A DNA stretch of 64,000 nt from Epiperipatus broadwayi. Taxonomy: Eukaryota > Onychophora > Udeonychophora > Euonychophora > Peripatidae. The stretch spans positions 746,001 through 810,000 of the forward strand of contig JAQFVV010012510.1 in NCBI GenBank assembly GCA_028023455.1, in the 5' to 3' direction. Below, piece after piece: positions 1 through 11,689 of the stretch (positions within the stretch are counted from its first letter, which is position 1; every line of letters begins with the position of its first letter). Under the pieces are notes generated by a model. The model did not search any database. It saw nothing but the letters and a program-made list of their open reading frames with translations, and was not told the origin of the DNA. Both the position numbers and the translations under genes were made by a program.

Positions 1-1054
1 GAAAAGATAAGGGGGATTTAGATATAAAGGCCATAGAGTTGACAAAGATTATGTTGTGGAAATGAGATGGAGCAGAATATGGGAAAATTTAGAGTGGGGA
101 ATGGAAAATAAAGTGGATAACATGCTTATCTGGGCATAATTGCTGAGATATTCTTGACTTCGTTTAAGGAGAAGCCACAATACATAACATCACATCACTG
201 CAAGATAGTGATTTCAAGCAGTTTTACATTTCTTGTTAGTTTAAAGACAATTCCCATGACTCACAATCCTCTAAAGCAAGCATGAACAACTTGTTGTTGG
301 CTCATGGGGGCAGATGTGCCTTTTTATGACTTTTTGTGTAGCATAACTATTTTATGATTATATTAGCATAGTTATGTTTTATAAATAATTTATGCCCTAT
401 TTTTGAGCATTCACACATTCTCTCAATCAAGATTTAATTTGGTTGAGTGATTTTTACAATTATTACATAAATAAAAAAACTAACGATTTCAAATTTAAAT
501 ATTTAGTTCTGGAACATCAATTATAAATTACGGTTCTTCCATATTAGATCTGTAACGTATTAGACCTGCTACACCTTTTCACATTCGTATTAATCTGCTG
601 ATAACTTTATAATCTTATGATCTGACCAAATAAGGTATACTCTTGGATTCTGTACAAACTTAAAATGATAAATTCTTCAAAATGGACTATGTGTATATGA
701 TATTTTTGCAATATTTACAAATTATTGGCAGTCTGAATATAATACGTGACAGTAATTGCACCAAACTAAATCTAACAATACTAAAAATATAAATTTCGCA
801 CAAAAATAAATCTGAAAAAAATGTATGCAATTCCCAAATGTTACTTTAAATACAGACAAAACAATCACTAAATTACAAAATGCTTAAAATATATATACAG
901 TACTGACCGTATAATATAAGGAATTGTCGTGATGAAACAATAAATTCATCTGTTATTTACTTTATTGTAAGTGGATTAAATTTTGTTTCAAAATGAAGAC
1001 TAAGAGTAAAATTTTTTATTTGTCCCAAAATGGAGACGTACTTAACATGTGATT

Positions 1055-1416
1055 AAACATTTATTTTTAGCGCTGTTTCTAATTGTAATAAATTTAATCA
1101 GCCATTGAAGCTATTGTGCGCTTTTTTTTACGAGTGTTAAATAATAAATGAGTACTTTCACTTCCAACACAATATATAGTATTTAGGAAAGAAAATGAAT
1201 CCACTTATTCAATTCAACTCAAATGCTTATATATGGGCAAATCTTAAGTACTGTAAGTGAAAGTGTGAGGATAGACTGCATTTGGATTGGATTGAATAAG
1301 TGGATTCATTTTATTCTTTCCTAAATACTATATCTTGTGTTGGAAGTGGAAGTACTCATTTATTATTTAACACTCGTAAAAAAGCACACAATAGCTTCAA
1401 TGGCTGATTAAATTTA
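1055..1416. mobile_element. Fold-back element (family F) with 13-bp TSD
   Basis: Long inverted repeat: left arm about 1087-1214, right arm about 1290-1416, with a short non-paired centre. The arms share the block around GAATCCACTTATTCAAT and the outer block around AATCAGCCATTGAAG. The direct repeat TTAACATGTGATT flanks the element exactly (1042-1054 and 1417-1429). Between the left TSD and the left arm is an unpaired leader of about 35 bp, so the element is asymmetric. A related copy with the same leader and arms lies at 8738-9023. There is no coding capacity. I do not recognise a named family; the long TSD argues against most cut-and-paste DNA transposons. Confidence 0.8.
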
Positions 1417-1429
1417 TTAACATGTGATT

Positions 1430-2596
1430 GTGTAATAAATGTGTGCATGGGACCTTCAACAAAAATGTTAATAAGTACTAAATGTATTTTTTTCAAAACC
1501 AAACAAAAAAAATTAAATTACTACACCTTTATTATTTCTTCTATGTGGTGGAGTAATTTTTTTGATGTTGTTCAGTAAGATTTACATGAAAATGGTCGGT
1601 AATTGGCAGCTCATAATTCCGCAGTTTTATAGGCTTTCCAACAGTCTAAATAAATTGTCGATTCCTCTGTCACATTTTGTTTGATGGCTTCCATCAGAGT
1701 TGCTGATGTTCTACCATGAATTCTCATAATGAAACACTCATCCATCTTCCTGCACAAGCCATCAAGCATCCACTGTTCTGAAAGAATTTGTCTGCTTTAT
1801 TTTTTTTCTTTTTGTGCAAAAGGCTCTTGGCAATTTCAGCAATTTTGTTAGGGCCTCCAATTTTGTTTTTTCTCTGCTAAACCAAGCTCTGTTGTCCATC
1901 GTTCTATGGATGTTAATTTATGAGCCTAGCTGTAAAATAAATCAGATCGCCATCAAAAATGAAATTCTGGAACCCTCAAACCACATGCCCATATGAAGGC
2001 CTATTTTATTATTATATCCTTAAATGTTACAATTCCATTGCTTATCCAAAATGTTGATGTACTTGACCACATTGATCTCAGTAGTGGATAAACCCCAAAT
2101 GTTTATTTATTATTTTATACTGTTTTAAAGGAGAACAAAATTGTAATATTAATCAGAAAATTGGAAAAAATCAATTAGCACTGAAGTAAAAAAACACTTT
2201 GAGAAGAACTTGTCCGAACAAAATCTGGACAGTAAATGAAAGTGTAAATTTATCACATTATTGGATGACGTCAGATGACATTGCAGAATTTATTTGATGG
2301 GATAACAAGGTTAGACATTTATCATGAACATGAAAAGGTTATCTCTCCTACATTGCAGGACTAATACGTAAGTACCTAAATTATTTATTAAGTTAGCACT
2401 AAAATGTCAGCAGTAATATTAGCAAATGTGATATACAGCACTGACAGGCAGGACTGAGAGCAATTTAGAGTATTCTTTTCTAAATGACTGCAATTTATTT
2501 AATTGTTAATAAACCCACTTAATCTAAAAAAAAAGGGAATTTTTTGAAAAATGAAAAAAGTTAAAATAAATATATAATTTTAAAAACATGCTAATG
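1430..2596. other. AT-rich non-coding stretch
   Basis: No gene or repeat structure seen. The 60-residue open frame near 1814 has no recognisable domain and no coding signature. Confidence 0.5.
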
Positions 2597-2710
2597 ACTT
2601 TATTGCTTGGGAATTCTTAAGAAGTTTGAATGCCAGAATTGCGAGTGCCAGGTTCAATCCTGGGACCTCCCAATCCCAAATCAAACACTCTACCAACTAT
2701 GCTAAACCAT
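2597..2710 (-). repeat. tRNA-derived SINE, family 2
   Basis: On the minus strand the head reads TAGCATAGTTGGTAGAGTG, which matches a pol III A box. A B-box-like GGATTGAACC follows, and then the family tail that contains CAATAAAGTCATTAG. Related copies are at about 2950, 5371, 15132, 22393 and 23080. The head of this copy has served as the insertion site for the family A element that follows. Confidence 0.6.
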
Positions 2711-2934
2711 CACATGATCACCATCTCTTATACTAGCACATAATTGTTTATAAACAAGGCAAAACTCTCCATACAGTAGTGCCACCTTGTGTCAACCAGA
2801 GTAATCAATGCAAGGCAAAACTTTCCATACAGTAGTGCCACCCTGTGCCAACCAGAGTAATCAATGCACAAGCCTTCATTGATTACTCTGTTTGGCACAG
2901 GGTGGCACTACTGTATAGAGAGTTTTGCTTTATT
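2711..2934. mobile_element. Family A element remnant without ribozyme core
   Basis: Only the terminal parts of family A are present: two direct copies of the GGCAAAACT...CCATACAGTAGTGCCACC block, then an inverted copy (GGTGGCACTACTGTAT). TATGCTAAACCAT flanks it exactly (2698-2710 and 2935-2947), a 13-bp TSD within the tRNA-SINE head. The hammerhead core is missing. Confidence 0.8.
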
Positions 2935-2949
2935 TATGCTAAACCATTC

Positions 2950-3075
2950 AGGGTAGAAAGACTAATGGCTTTATCGCTCAGGAGTTTATAAGAAGTCTGA
3001 GTACCAGAACTGATTATGGGATCTCCTGTTACCAAGTCGGACACTATCACCACTTTAAACCTTACATGGTCACAA
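2950..3075 (-). repeat. tRNA-derived SINE family 2, degraded copy
   Basis: Carries the family tail (AATGGCTTTATCGC, plus-strand sense) and AAGAAGTCTGAGTACCAGAACTG. The head is degraded. It lies just right of the family A insertion. Confidence 0.5.
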
Positions 3076-3740
3076 TTGACTTATTGTGATGGCATGAAAA
3101 ACTAATGTGTGACTAATGTGTCTCATATGTTCTGTATATCTCCAGGCATTAAAAAATGTAATATTCGGCATCTTTATATTCTGAGATATTCCGGATAAGA
3201 TGAATTTAAAGAACGTATTAAGAAACTTAAAAATGAAACACTAAAGAAAATGATAGGTAGGTTAAATATGACCTTTTCTAAAAGAGAGCCAAAATACAAT
3301 TAAATTGTAATCACAAATGATATCATTGAAGAAAACATCATCAAACAGTAGAAATTCATTTCAGTGATGAAATGATTTCTGGAAATGGCAGAAAATTTGC
3401 ACTTAAAAGAGATAAAAATGCCTAAAAGCATTAGATTGTATCATTAAAAAAAACATTTAAAAATCTGCAACCAATACAAAGAATCAGTAGCAGAAAATTC
3501 TTCTGAATTTAATTACATTTCTACTAGAAATTGATAAAATATTGATTTTTCAGATTTGATCAACTTGCAATTTATGTACATGTGGTGATGATACAATCTT
3601 TAATATTACCGAAGAAATACTAGTGTGTTCAAATATATTGTTACTGGAAACTTGAATCAAAGATACTGTTATATAGATCATGACATTTTATATAATGGGC
3701 ATGCCAATAGCTCTTAACAAACTTTTCAGAACATCCCTAT

Positions 3741-3786
3741 CCTCAGGCTGGTTTCTAGCTCTGGCTTTCGTCAGTGAGACACTAGT
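3741..3786 (-). ncRNA. Degenerate hammerhead ribozyme (family A)
   Basis: On the minus strand: CUGACGA, stem II AGC/GCU with loop CAGA, GAAA, then C-CA-G and the triplet GCC. U16.1 of the cleavage triplet is therefore mutated and the ribozyme is probably inactive. N7 is C, which the hammerhead core allows. Confidence 0.55.
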
Positions 3787-4185
3787 ATATTCAAGCATTC
3801 GATTTAAAATACCACATCAAGACCAACATTTTATCTATTGTTTAACTATTAAGTAGAAAGTCTGAAATTCAAATCAAGCTATCTAACTTAAATAGTCATA
3901 TGGGACTGAACTAAGTTCAGATACACCATATATTAATAGCTTTAGCAATGTAAAATTTCAAAAGCCTTAATAGCAATAAAAATAATTGCAAGGAAATCAA
4001 GTTGTACTTCACATTTAATTTAACAAGCTGTTATATAATGAGTTCAGTCCCATATGGCTATTTAAGTTAGATAACTGGGTTTGAAGACATATGGATGTCT
4101 GAAAATTTTAGATTTTCTAATTAATAGTTAAACATTAGATAAAGTGCTGGGTTTGACCTGGTATTTTAAATCTAATGCTTGAATA

Positions 4186-4245
4186 TTCTAGTATCTCACT
4201 GATGAAAGCCAGAGCTAGAAACTGGTCTGTGGATAGGGATGTACT
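4186..4245 (+). ncRNA. Hammerhead ribozyme-like motif (family A)
   Basis: CUGAUGA at 4199, stem II AGC/GCU with loop CAGA, GAAA, two-base-pair stem III (A-U, C-G), triplet GUC. Stem I has a U-U mismatch and needs a bulge, so activity is uncertain. Confidence 0.55.
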
Positions 4246-5370
4246 GAAAAGCTTATTAGGAGCTATTGGCATGCTCATTATATAACATTTGTAATACAAG
4301 CTTATTATATTAAGTCGCATGATATGGCTTTATGTCTTTGCAGATAATGATATCTATGAAGAAGCAAAAAATAGTTTAATTTTTAAATTAAAATCAGAAT
4401 TAGCTTATCTTTGCTATATTTCATTGTGTAATCCATAAAGACAATGTGCATTTAAAGGCTGTTCTTTTCATGCTACTCCAAAATGATCTTCTGTAAATAC
4501 AAGTAAAAAGTCAATATTAAATGGTAGTCTTATAATATCCATAATTCCAGATTGGGTTTTTGACTTTACTTTTATCACTGAGAACGTAGAAGCTGAAATT
4601 AATGTCCTATGAATATAGCAGCCATTTAAATCAACTCATTCTCATAGTTATATGGAATTAAAATCAAATCAATAACTATGTATTTTAATGACCTGAAAAA
4701 AAAGTTATAAGTACCGACATCTATGAAGAAGTAAAAAATAGTAATACAAACATGGCATATTCATCTTAAAAGATTAGTCACCATAAGGTCATATGATGAC
4801 TTGTAGATATTATCTTTCCTAGACAAAAGATAGAAAGATTTATAATTAACATAAAACTGAGTACACTAAAATCCATAGTTCTTAACCTGGTGGCAGATCT
4901 AAATAACATGATTTCAGCAATGTAGGTTGTTTTTTTTTAACTTGGCTTGAATAGTACAAAGAAATTAATAAATCATTAGTGGGTGCAATCAAAACTCAGA
5001 AACAAGTCTAGGGACATAGATATTATAACACTACCATCTAATGACCATAGATTATTCAGGCTTACAGTTATGACTCTGGAATTGTGTGAAGAAAACTGCT
5101 TTTGAGAGAATATTTTAATAATAATAAATTCTGTTTGGGGCAAAGCAATTTTAAAAATTATAGAATTAAATACTTGTACATTCTTTTTCTTTACCTGCAT
5201 TACTGTTATTTCTATATTGCTAAACATTCATTGAAATTTATCATTTTTTCTACGATTCAACCCAGTGAGACCTAGGTCATCTTCAATGTGTTTTATGCAT
5301 ACAGAAACATAAGATATATAATCTATAAAAACAATAAAAAATAAAACAATAAGAATATTTTTTTAAAAAG

Positions 5371-5495
5371 GCGTATGACTTTATTTCTTGGATGCTCATA
5401 AAAATTTGAACACTAGAACTGTGAGTGCCAGAACTGATCCCAAGACCTCCAGGACTCCAAATTGGATATTCTACCAACTGTCCCAAACATTCCAT
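5371..5495 (-). repeat. tRNA-derived SINE, family 2
   Basis: Has the family 2 tail (GACTTTATTTCTTGG in plus sense), the GAGTGCCAGAACTGATCC B-box region and the TTGGATATTCTACCAACTG A-box region. The 70-residue minus-strand frame over it is a shadow of the SINE. Confidence 0.55.
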
Positions 5496-6062
5496 TTTTA
5501 TAAAATATATTATTTTAATAATTAATTGGTTTACTTGAGTACTTACCTAAATAAATAAAATTATTTTACATAATATTTTCAGTTAAAATGTTGGAAATTA
5601 TGGTGGAATGAAAAGATATAGTTCTGCTTTGATAAATTAACAGATGAAAGTCCTGTGGCAGTATGGGTTGCAATGTTTCCATAAAGACAATGCTGAAAAT
5701 TTATGTATTTATATCAAGTATTCATCAAAAGATTAAAGTAATATATAATGAAGATTTTTGATGATTTAAAAGATCTTTTTGATCCTCATCTCAACAACCA
5801 GTTGTTTTCATTGATTAACAAGATGGTTAATCAGAAATTGAATATAACAGATTAAGGAAAGGATCAAAAAATATATTTTGCAAAAAGTTTCAATCATATT
5901 ATTTTTAAATATCCTAAAATTTTGGTCTGGGATTTTTGAATGTTCATGGTTGAAAGAAAAGGCATTTTTAGCTTTGACAACATGGAAAGGATTTTATATG
6001 CAGATATAATTTGGTAGGTGTAAAAAGGAATCTTGAAATCTTAATATTTATACATAAAAGTG

Positions 6063-6222
6063 TTGTATACTCCAAGGTACCCTAAATGACACCAGCCAGA
6101 TAAACATCAATTATAAATTAAATAAACATTGAGACATACCAAACAAGTTTATTCACTTGTAAAGAAATAATTAAAATAAATTTAATTACTGACAGAGTTT
6201 ATCTTGAAAGTCATTAGGATAC
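6063..6222 (-). repeat. 3' LTR of Ty3/gypsy-like element, outer piece
   Basis: Matches the inner part of the opposite LTR at 10885-11060 (shared TTCACTTGTAAAGAAATAATTAAAAT). The outer end reads TGTATACTCCAAGG in plus sense. The LTR is cut at 6222 by a 1.5-kb insertion and resumes at 7751. Confidence 0.65.
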
Positions 6223-7750
6223 TGTACCGTTTTTGGTCAATTTAGGCTTTATACATTATAAATTATTAATGTATTTGTTAATCAAGTTACGTCTGCATTT
6301 ATTCATTCTTGATATTAGGAAACTTCACAGAACGTAACTACATTTCCAGATTAAGTCAATAAACATCACATGATCATCACTTCTTATGCTTGCTTACAAC
6401 TGTTATTAAATTTTGCTATGTGTGGTAATACGTATAGTGAGTTTTGCCTGTTTTAATTTCCAGATTAATTAGTTTAATTTTTTATTCGGATTTGCATTGC
6501 CAGCAGAATCAATTTTTTATTTATTTAAGAAAGGTCCAAGGTTTGTAGACCGACTGATTCCCACCGCATCGCATCTCGTAAATTCACAGTAAATAACTAA
6601 ATAGAATATTATCGGGATTTTGATTTCTTGACATTTTAATCTGTTATAGGAATTTTTCCCTGGCTTTGATTATGGCATAGGTAATTTCTATATTTATCAA
6701 AACAATTTTTTTTTCTACAGTAAAATAAATATATTATTAAGATCACTAAAATATTTACACAATAATTATAAATTATTAATAAAATGCTCATAACCAGATA
6801 ATAATGTTAATCAAATAATTCATCAGTTCCGATTTCAGTTCTCTGCTTTTCTTCTAGAAAGCAATTCATGAATTTCACAAATTTCTGTATTGATATTTGA
6901 AATTTATAACCAAATTTCATAGTTAAATTATTTTGCAAACAAATGGAGTCGGATATGGATTATGGTATGAATGAATAACTTACCAGTAAGTTCCACGGGT
7001 TTATGTAGATCGTTAATTCTTGTACTATGCATAGTTTTTTTTCTTTTTTTGAACAAAGATGTCAGTGGTAGTTAACTTTGATTTCTTTTGTTGACATTTA
7101 TACATTTCTGGTTTGTAATAAGGCTAGACTCGAAAGCTTTTTGATTGATCTCTTTATGCCAAAAGAAAGTGTCCGCAAACACTCCGGTTTCCATCCCCAC
7201 ATGATGACTTAGTTTGGCATATGAGTAGTCCTGGATGGAGGTAGTTTCTCCATCTAGGACCCATGGAAACAGTCAGCTAAATGACCTTCTTCACAGTTGT
7301 CTTCTTCTTTTTATACTCTCAACCAGTTTTGAGATTTCTGTGCATATATTTTTATCCTTTGTTTTGTTATCAAAATACAAATTGATAATCTTGTATATTC
7401 CTTTTTACCTCCAAAGTTATCTTTCTATAAATTCCTTTGGAGCCATATTTAATTATCAGTAAAACTCTGATTATAATCTTTTACGTTTGTAATTTCCTTT
7501 GTTTATCTGGATTAACAATGTGTGCGTATTTCTATTCCCTCCAATTTTAACTTTCTTTTAATTAAATAGCTAATATGAAACACAAATATTTTTCATTGTA
7601 CGGTTCAAAAAAAAAATTATACTAACTAAAAAGAAAAAAGAAAATTAAATTGCGTCCATTGAACGATTTTCAAATCTTTTTTTTTTTTAGCTTTTAAATA
7701 TTACCAAATGACAACACTTGAATCATATATATACATAAAGATACAGTTCA
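6223..7750. mobile_element. 1.5-kb TG...CA insertion splitting an LTR
   Basis: Starts TGTACCG and ends AGTTCA, flanked by ATAC on both sides (6219-6222 and 7751-7754). The host LTR sequence is continuous across the two ATAC copies when compared with the other LTR. TG...CA ends and a 4-bp TSD suggest an LTR-type element or solo LTR. No recognisable coding sequence was seen; the 75-residue frame at 7235 has no known domain. Confidence 0.5.
6355..6455. mobile_element. Short family A remnant with 13-bp TSD
   Basis: Consists of the joined ends of family A: a CATCACATGATCATCAC side and a GTGAGTTTTGCCTGTTTT side, with the interior lost. ATTTCCAGATTAA flanks it at 6342-6354 and 6456-6468. It is nested in the 1.5-kb insertion. 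Confidence 0.8.
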
Positions 7751-8101
7751 ATACATTGTCATGTGAGAATAAGTTATCTCCTCACCAGAGAATAATAATA
7801 ATATAATTCACATATCTATAAAGTTTCTTTGCACTCAAATATTATAAATTTTAACATGACAACTTTACATCTAATTTAATCAGACTTCACCGTAAGCCAC
7901 TAGTTTTGCGTACCAGTCCTTTGGTAAGCTTATAAAACAGGCTAGACATAGATTTTTTTTTCTTTCTCACAGCTTGCTGGATCTTTGTTATCAGTTAATT
8001 TATGTAATGGCTTATTAAAGTAATAATAACTTCATTACTATTCAATATAATACTGCCATGTGCTAATTTTCTAGAATGCAAATTGTAATAGAGATAATAA
8101 A

Positions 8102-8110
<9 letters not shown>
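7751..8110 (-). repeat. 3' LTR of Ty3/gypsy-like element, inner piece
   Basis: Parallels the second half of the LTR at about 11060-11650: shared GAATAAGTTA, CATATCTATAA, CTTTACATC, ATTTAATC, and the AATAATAACTTCATT...ATTCAATATA block. It ends in an AAT microsatellite at about 8100-8134. Confidence 0.65.
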
Positions 8111-8135
<25 letters not shown>

Positions 8136-8143
8136 TATATTTT

Positions 8144-8250
8144 GTCAAGCATTGGTGGTCGAGAAGTCAGCAACGGCTGCTTTACAAGCAGTTGTTCCGG
8201 GTTAGCGGGTTCTCTTCCCGGCTGATGCTATGACACATGAGAAAAAAAAA
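8144..8250 (+). repeat. tRNA-derived SINE, family 1
   Basis: Starts GTCAAGC, then TGGTGGTCGAGAAGTCAGCA (degenerate A box), CTTTACAAGCAGTTGT, CGGGTTCTCTTCCCGG (B-box region), GATGCTATGACACATGAG and an A-run. Other copies: 18561 (minus), 25583 and 30273. Confidence 0.7.
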
Positions 8251-8369
8251 TGTATTGTCTGCATGTGACTATAAAATTTTAACAAGCTTTATTTACTATA
8301 TATATATGCATTTATTCACTCCACACATCACTCTATAAAATAATTACCATTTAATTACAAATATAATCT

Positions 8370-9800
8370 TTTAGTCTCTCTGGTCTTATGTGATCTTGTA
8401 TATCTAGGCAGAGTCACAGGTCTTTTTCTATTATGATCAGCAATTAAATCCACTTGGTCTAGCTGTCTTGATAATAAAACATCCTCCCCAATTCTACGAT
8501 ACAATCATTTGATTGAACATTTGCTTCATCCACTTAAATGACATTAGGCATTTCTATGCTTTGATCTGCTGAAACGATATCTGCATGCTATTCAGTTTCA
8601 CCAGACTCAGGTTTTATACTGGCTAATGAAAGTTGATTAATAACTATATGTATCAAATCAACTCGATGAGATCGTAAATGATTGATATGTCTCTACATGA
8701 GTATCCATTATTAAACTAAGTTACTCTAATTACTTTAAATAAGCATTTGTTTTATATAGCGTCTGTATATATAATTGTATTACATTCAAATATCAGCCTT
8801 CCAAGCTAATTGTGCAAACGCTTTGCAGTGTTAATAATAAATGAATACTTGCCAGTACTTTAGATTTGCTCATATATAAATATTTGAGTTGTAGGAATAA
8901 GAGGGATTCCTTTTATTCTTTCATAAATACTATATCTTGTATTGGTGAGAAAGTATTCATTTATTATTAACATTCGCAAAGCGTTTGCACAATTAGCTAG
9001 AAAGGCTGATATTTGAATGTAATCTAATTACTTTAGAAACTACATAAATTATGATAACAAAAATCAATTTCCTTTTTAATACATCTCTTACCCAGACTTT
9101 GTCCCCAACTTTACATTTTCTAAAGTCAATTCTAGAATTTCCTCTTTCTAAAGTGTCATTAGTATTAGCATTATCAGCTGAAGCAATAATTTTGATAGGT
9201 GAGTGCAACATGTTTCACTGCAAAAACAATTCTTCCAATGATTTTAAAGTTGTCACACTCAGTGTGAAGTGTTACATAGCTTCTACCAATGCTTCTTTTA
9301 TATCTTTAGGTAATGCTTTCTTACGCCTTGGTTTTAATTATTGTACTGTCTCCTCAGCCAACAGTTTGTATTCAGAATGATAAAGAGGAATCAAAATATG
9401 GTATATTCCTTTATCCACCAAATATTTTTTAAATCCTAGAGAGATAAATTTAGTTCCATTGTCAGTCACCAGAGTTTTTGGATAATCTTCACTAACAAAG
9501 ACTTATTGAAAGGCTCTAATTGTACATTTCATGTTGGTGTTTGTAAGTGCTTATATTCACCCATTTTGAGTAAGAATTAACGGCTACCAAAAACAGCTAT
9601 CCATTTGTTGGACCAGCAAGATCTATATGAACTTTCTGCCATGGGAAAAAGTTTTTGCCCAAGATTCTAATGCAAGTCCACTGGTGACTGGCCCTTGTTT
9701 AGATATTGAAATTCACTTCCTGACACTATTAACCCCCTTACTGGTCTAGACTGTTTTCTGTGATTTACAATTCTCTTGTAAAGCATCTTTTTTTTTTCAT
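8370..9800 (-). pseudogene. Ty3/gypsy-like integrase remnant
   Basis: The minus-strand frame gives, in order, WQKVHIDLAGPT near 9617-9650 (first catalytic Asp region), LVTDNGTKFIS near 9440-9470 (second catalytic Asp), and a LAEE-type third acidic residue near 9350. KVGDKVWVRDV follows near 9080, typical of the post-core region. A basic tail (RKRPVTLPRYTRSHK) near 8390-8430 may end the protein. Frames are broken by stops and the tail is interrupted by the fold-back element at 8738-9023. The enzyme would insert element cDNA into the host genome; this copy is dead. Protease-like sequence lies directly upstream, so the reverse transcriptase/RNase H segment is missing. Confidence 0.7.
8738..9023. 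mobile_element. Fold-back element (family F) with 12-bp TSD
   Basis: Inverted arms share ATTCAAATATCAGCC at the outer end and AAATGAATACTT inwards, centred near 8900. CTAATTACTTTA flanks the element (8726-8737 and 9024-9035). The leader between TSD and left arm resembles that of the copy at 1055-1416. The insertion lies in the integrase remnant, so it is younger than that element. Confidence 0.8.
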
Positions 9801-9804
9801 CTTC

Positions 9805-10160
9805 TCAACATAAATTCCAAGAGGTCTAAATCAATTTCTTCCAAGTAGAGAGCTTATATTTCTCTTTACTATAACCATGGGTAGAAATTTAGTCCTGGCA
9901 TTGAATTTTACTGGAACAATCACCTTACCACATATGTCTATTTTGTTTCCATTTATATCCATTGCCAGTATATATGTATTACCAAATATTGACTTGTATT
10001 TATTTTTACCACTAATACTATTCCCATATTTTAGTCAGCATCAGTGCACCACTGTTGACTTTCATATTTATTTTATTTTCACAGATGAACATGTCTATGA
10101 TAATATGGACATTATCAGTGTCATTTATCTTGCTGATAATCTTCTTTATTTCCCATTCAT
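9805..10160 (-). pseudogene. Ty3/gypsy-like protease-region remnant
   Basis: Minus-strand reading contains LPMVIVKRNISSLLGRNWF with one stop suppressed, resembling the C-terminal part of gypsy aspartic proteases (the PxLLGRDWL block). The catalytic DTG was not found. The 98-residue plus-strand frame at 9877-10173 is its antisense shadow. It sits between gag-like and integrase sequence. Confidence 0.5.
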
Positions 10161-10169
10161 CTCCTCAAT

Positions 10170-10870
10170 TTAAAGTTTGAGTTTGGTTTAGCTATTGTAC
10201 TTGTTTTATGACAACAGGTATGAACTGTTCTTTTGTGTTACATGTAGGATACTTTTCCATTTTAAAATTACAAAATTATTTTACTGTGTCATTTTAGACT
10301 GTCACAATAACAGATCAAATTATTCTTTGTAGCTTGCTCAAAAGTATTACATTATTCTTCACACACCTTCAAATTCTGATACACTCTTTAACAGAGGTGC
10401 AATGCACTTTCCAATTGCTTTTTTATATGTCAGATTCACTTCACCCAAATTTTTTCTAAAGATGTGATCTGACATTCCAAACAATAGTTGATTTATCAGC
10501 GTGTCTTCTGGCTCAGAGGCAAATTAGCATTGTTTCACAACTGTATGTAATGCTAAGTTGTGATCCTGATACTGCTTGCAAAGTGTGTGTCCTTATTCAA
10601 AAATATAGACATGCCACCCACATAGACACTGCCAGCTGAAAATAAACATTCAGGTTATCTATTAAGTTTTGATATGGAATGTCTTCAGAACTTTTGTCAC
10701 ATAACTGTTTAGCTACTTAAAAAACATCTTTACCAGCAATGAATGATGTTGTAGCATCTTTAACTTTATTTACAAACAAAAATTTCACAATGATGCATTA
10801 TGAACATCAAACTTATGAATAATGAGGCTTGGGAGCACATTCCATTATTAATTGCACACAGGTTCTTCAT
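10170..10870 (-). pseudogene. Ty3/gypsy-like gag remnant
   Basis: Minus-strand frames, broken by stops, give a stretch resembling the conserved end of gypsy gag matrix/capsid regions (a FASEPEDTLINQLLFGMSDH-like segment near 10480-10540). It lies between the upstream LTR and the protease remnant, in the expected order. The identification rests on pattern similarity only. Confidence 0.45.
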
Positions 10871-10884
10871 AAGCTGTCAATTCT

Positions 10885-11650
10885 GCTATATACTCGAAGG
10901 TATCTCAAATGAGACCAGCCAGGTGAGCATCAATTATAAATTACATAAGCACTGAGATATACTAAAATTCAATAAACAAGCTTATTCACTTGTAAAGAAA
11001 TAATTAAAATGAAGTATAATTATGGATGTTTATTTTACTCTTGAAAGTTATTAATATGCATTGTTGTGTGGGAATAAGTTACTGCCACACACAGCAATAA
11101 TAATAATATCTGCATATCTATAAGTTTCCATTACTCAGTTTACCATGAGAGCTTTACATCCAATTTAATCTGTCTTCACCATTAGCTTTGTTTATCAATC
11201 CATAACTGTAAACAATGAGAGCAAATCACTTTCCTCCAGGCTATGACTTAAAAGCACTCTAAATGTTGAACAAAGAATCAAGAATAGAATGAATCCACCT
11301 ATTTTTAGTTGCTCTGAGAATAGGTGGATTCATTCTATTCTTGATTCTTTTGTTCAACATTTAGAGTGCTTTTAGGCATAGCCTGGGGGGGGGGATTTAC
11401 TCACTTTGTTTACATTATATTGAGCTATGTTTAATTTAAAATTTACAGTCCATCATCGGTAAACTTGTAAACAGTTTTGTTAACTCGTGTTTTCTTTCTC
11501 TTTTATAGCATCATGGCTCTCTACTATCAGTTGATTTGTGTGATAATGGTTTATTGTCATAATAATAACTTCATTTCTATTCAATATAGCAATGCCCTAT
11601 GCTAATATCATAGAGTGCAAATTATAATAAAGGTAATAATATTTTATTGT
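10885..11650 (-). repeat. 5' LTR of Ty3/gypsy-like element
   Basis: Direct repeat of the pieces at 6063-6222 and 7751-8110. It is interrupted by a perfect-looking hairpin at about 11195-11412; without that the length is near 550 bp, similar to the summed pieces of the other LTR. The exact outer end and TSD could not be fixed. Confidence 0.6.
11195..11412. mobile_element. Compact hairpin element in the LTR
   Basis: Arms about 11208-11310 and 11321-11417 pair closely: AAGAATAGAATGAATCCACC against GGATTCATTCTATTCTTGA, and GCACTCTAAATGTTGAACAA against its complement. CTTTGTTTA on both sides (11186-11194 and 11404-11412) may be a TSD. It shares the GGATTCATT...ATTCTT block with family F. Confidence 0.65.
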
Positions 11651-11689
11651 CGGCCCTCAATGACAAAATTTCCATAATTTATATACAGT

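Larger units (their letters stand above)
3690..4290. mobile_element. Family A-related inverted pair with two hammerhead cores
   Basis: Two diverged arms face each other: about 3690-3915 (minus sense) and about 4030-4280 (plus sense). They share the block AGTTCAGTCCCATATGG and CATGCCAATAGCTC. The spacer is about 110 bp. Each arm has a CUGANGA...GAAA core. Boundaries are approximate and no clear TSD was found. Confidence 0.65.

Noticed and set aside
9051-9380. 109-residue plus-strand open frame
   Set aside because: Antisense to the integrase remnant.
9877-10173. 98-residue plus-strand open frame
   Set aside because: Antisense to the protease-like remnant on the minus strand.
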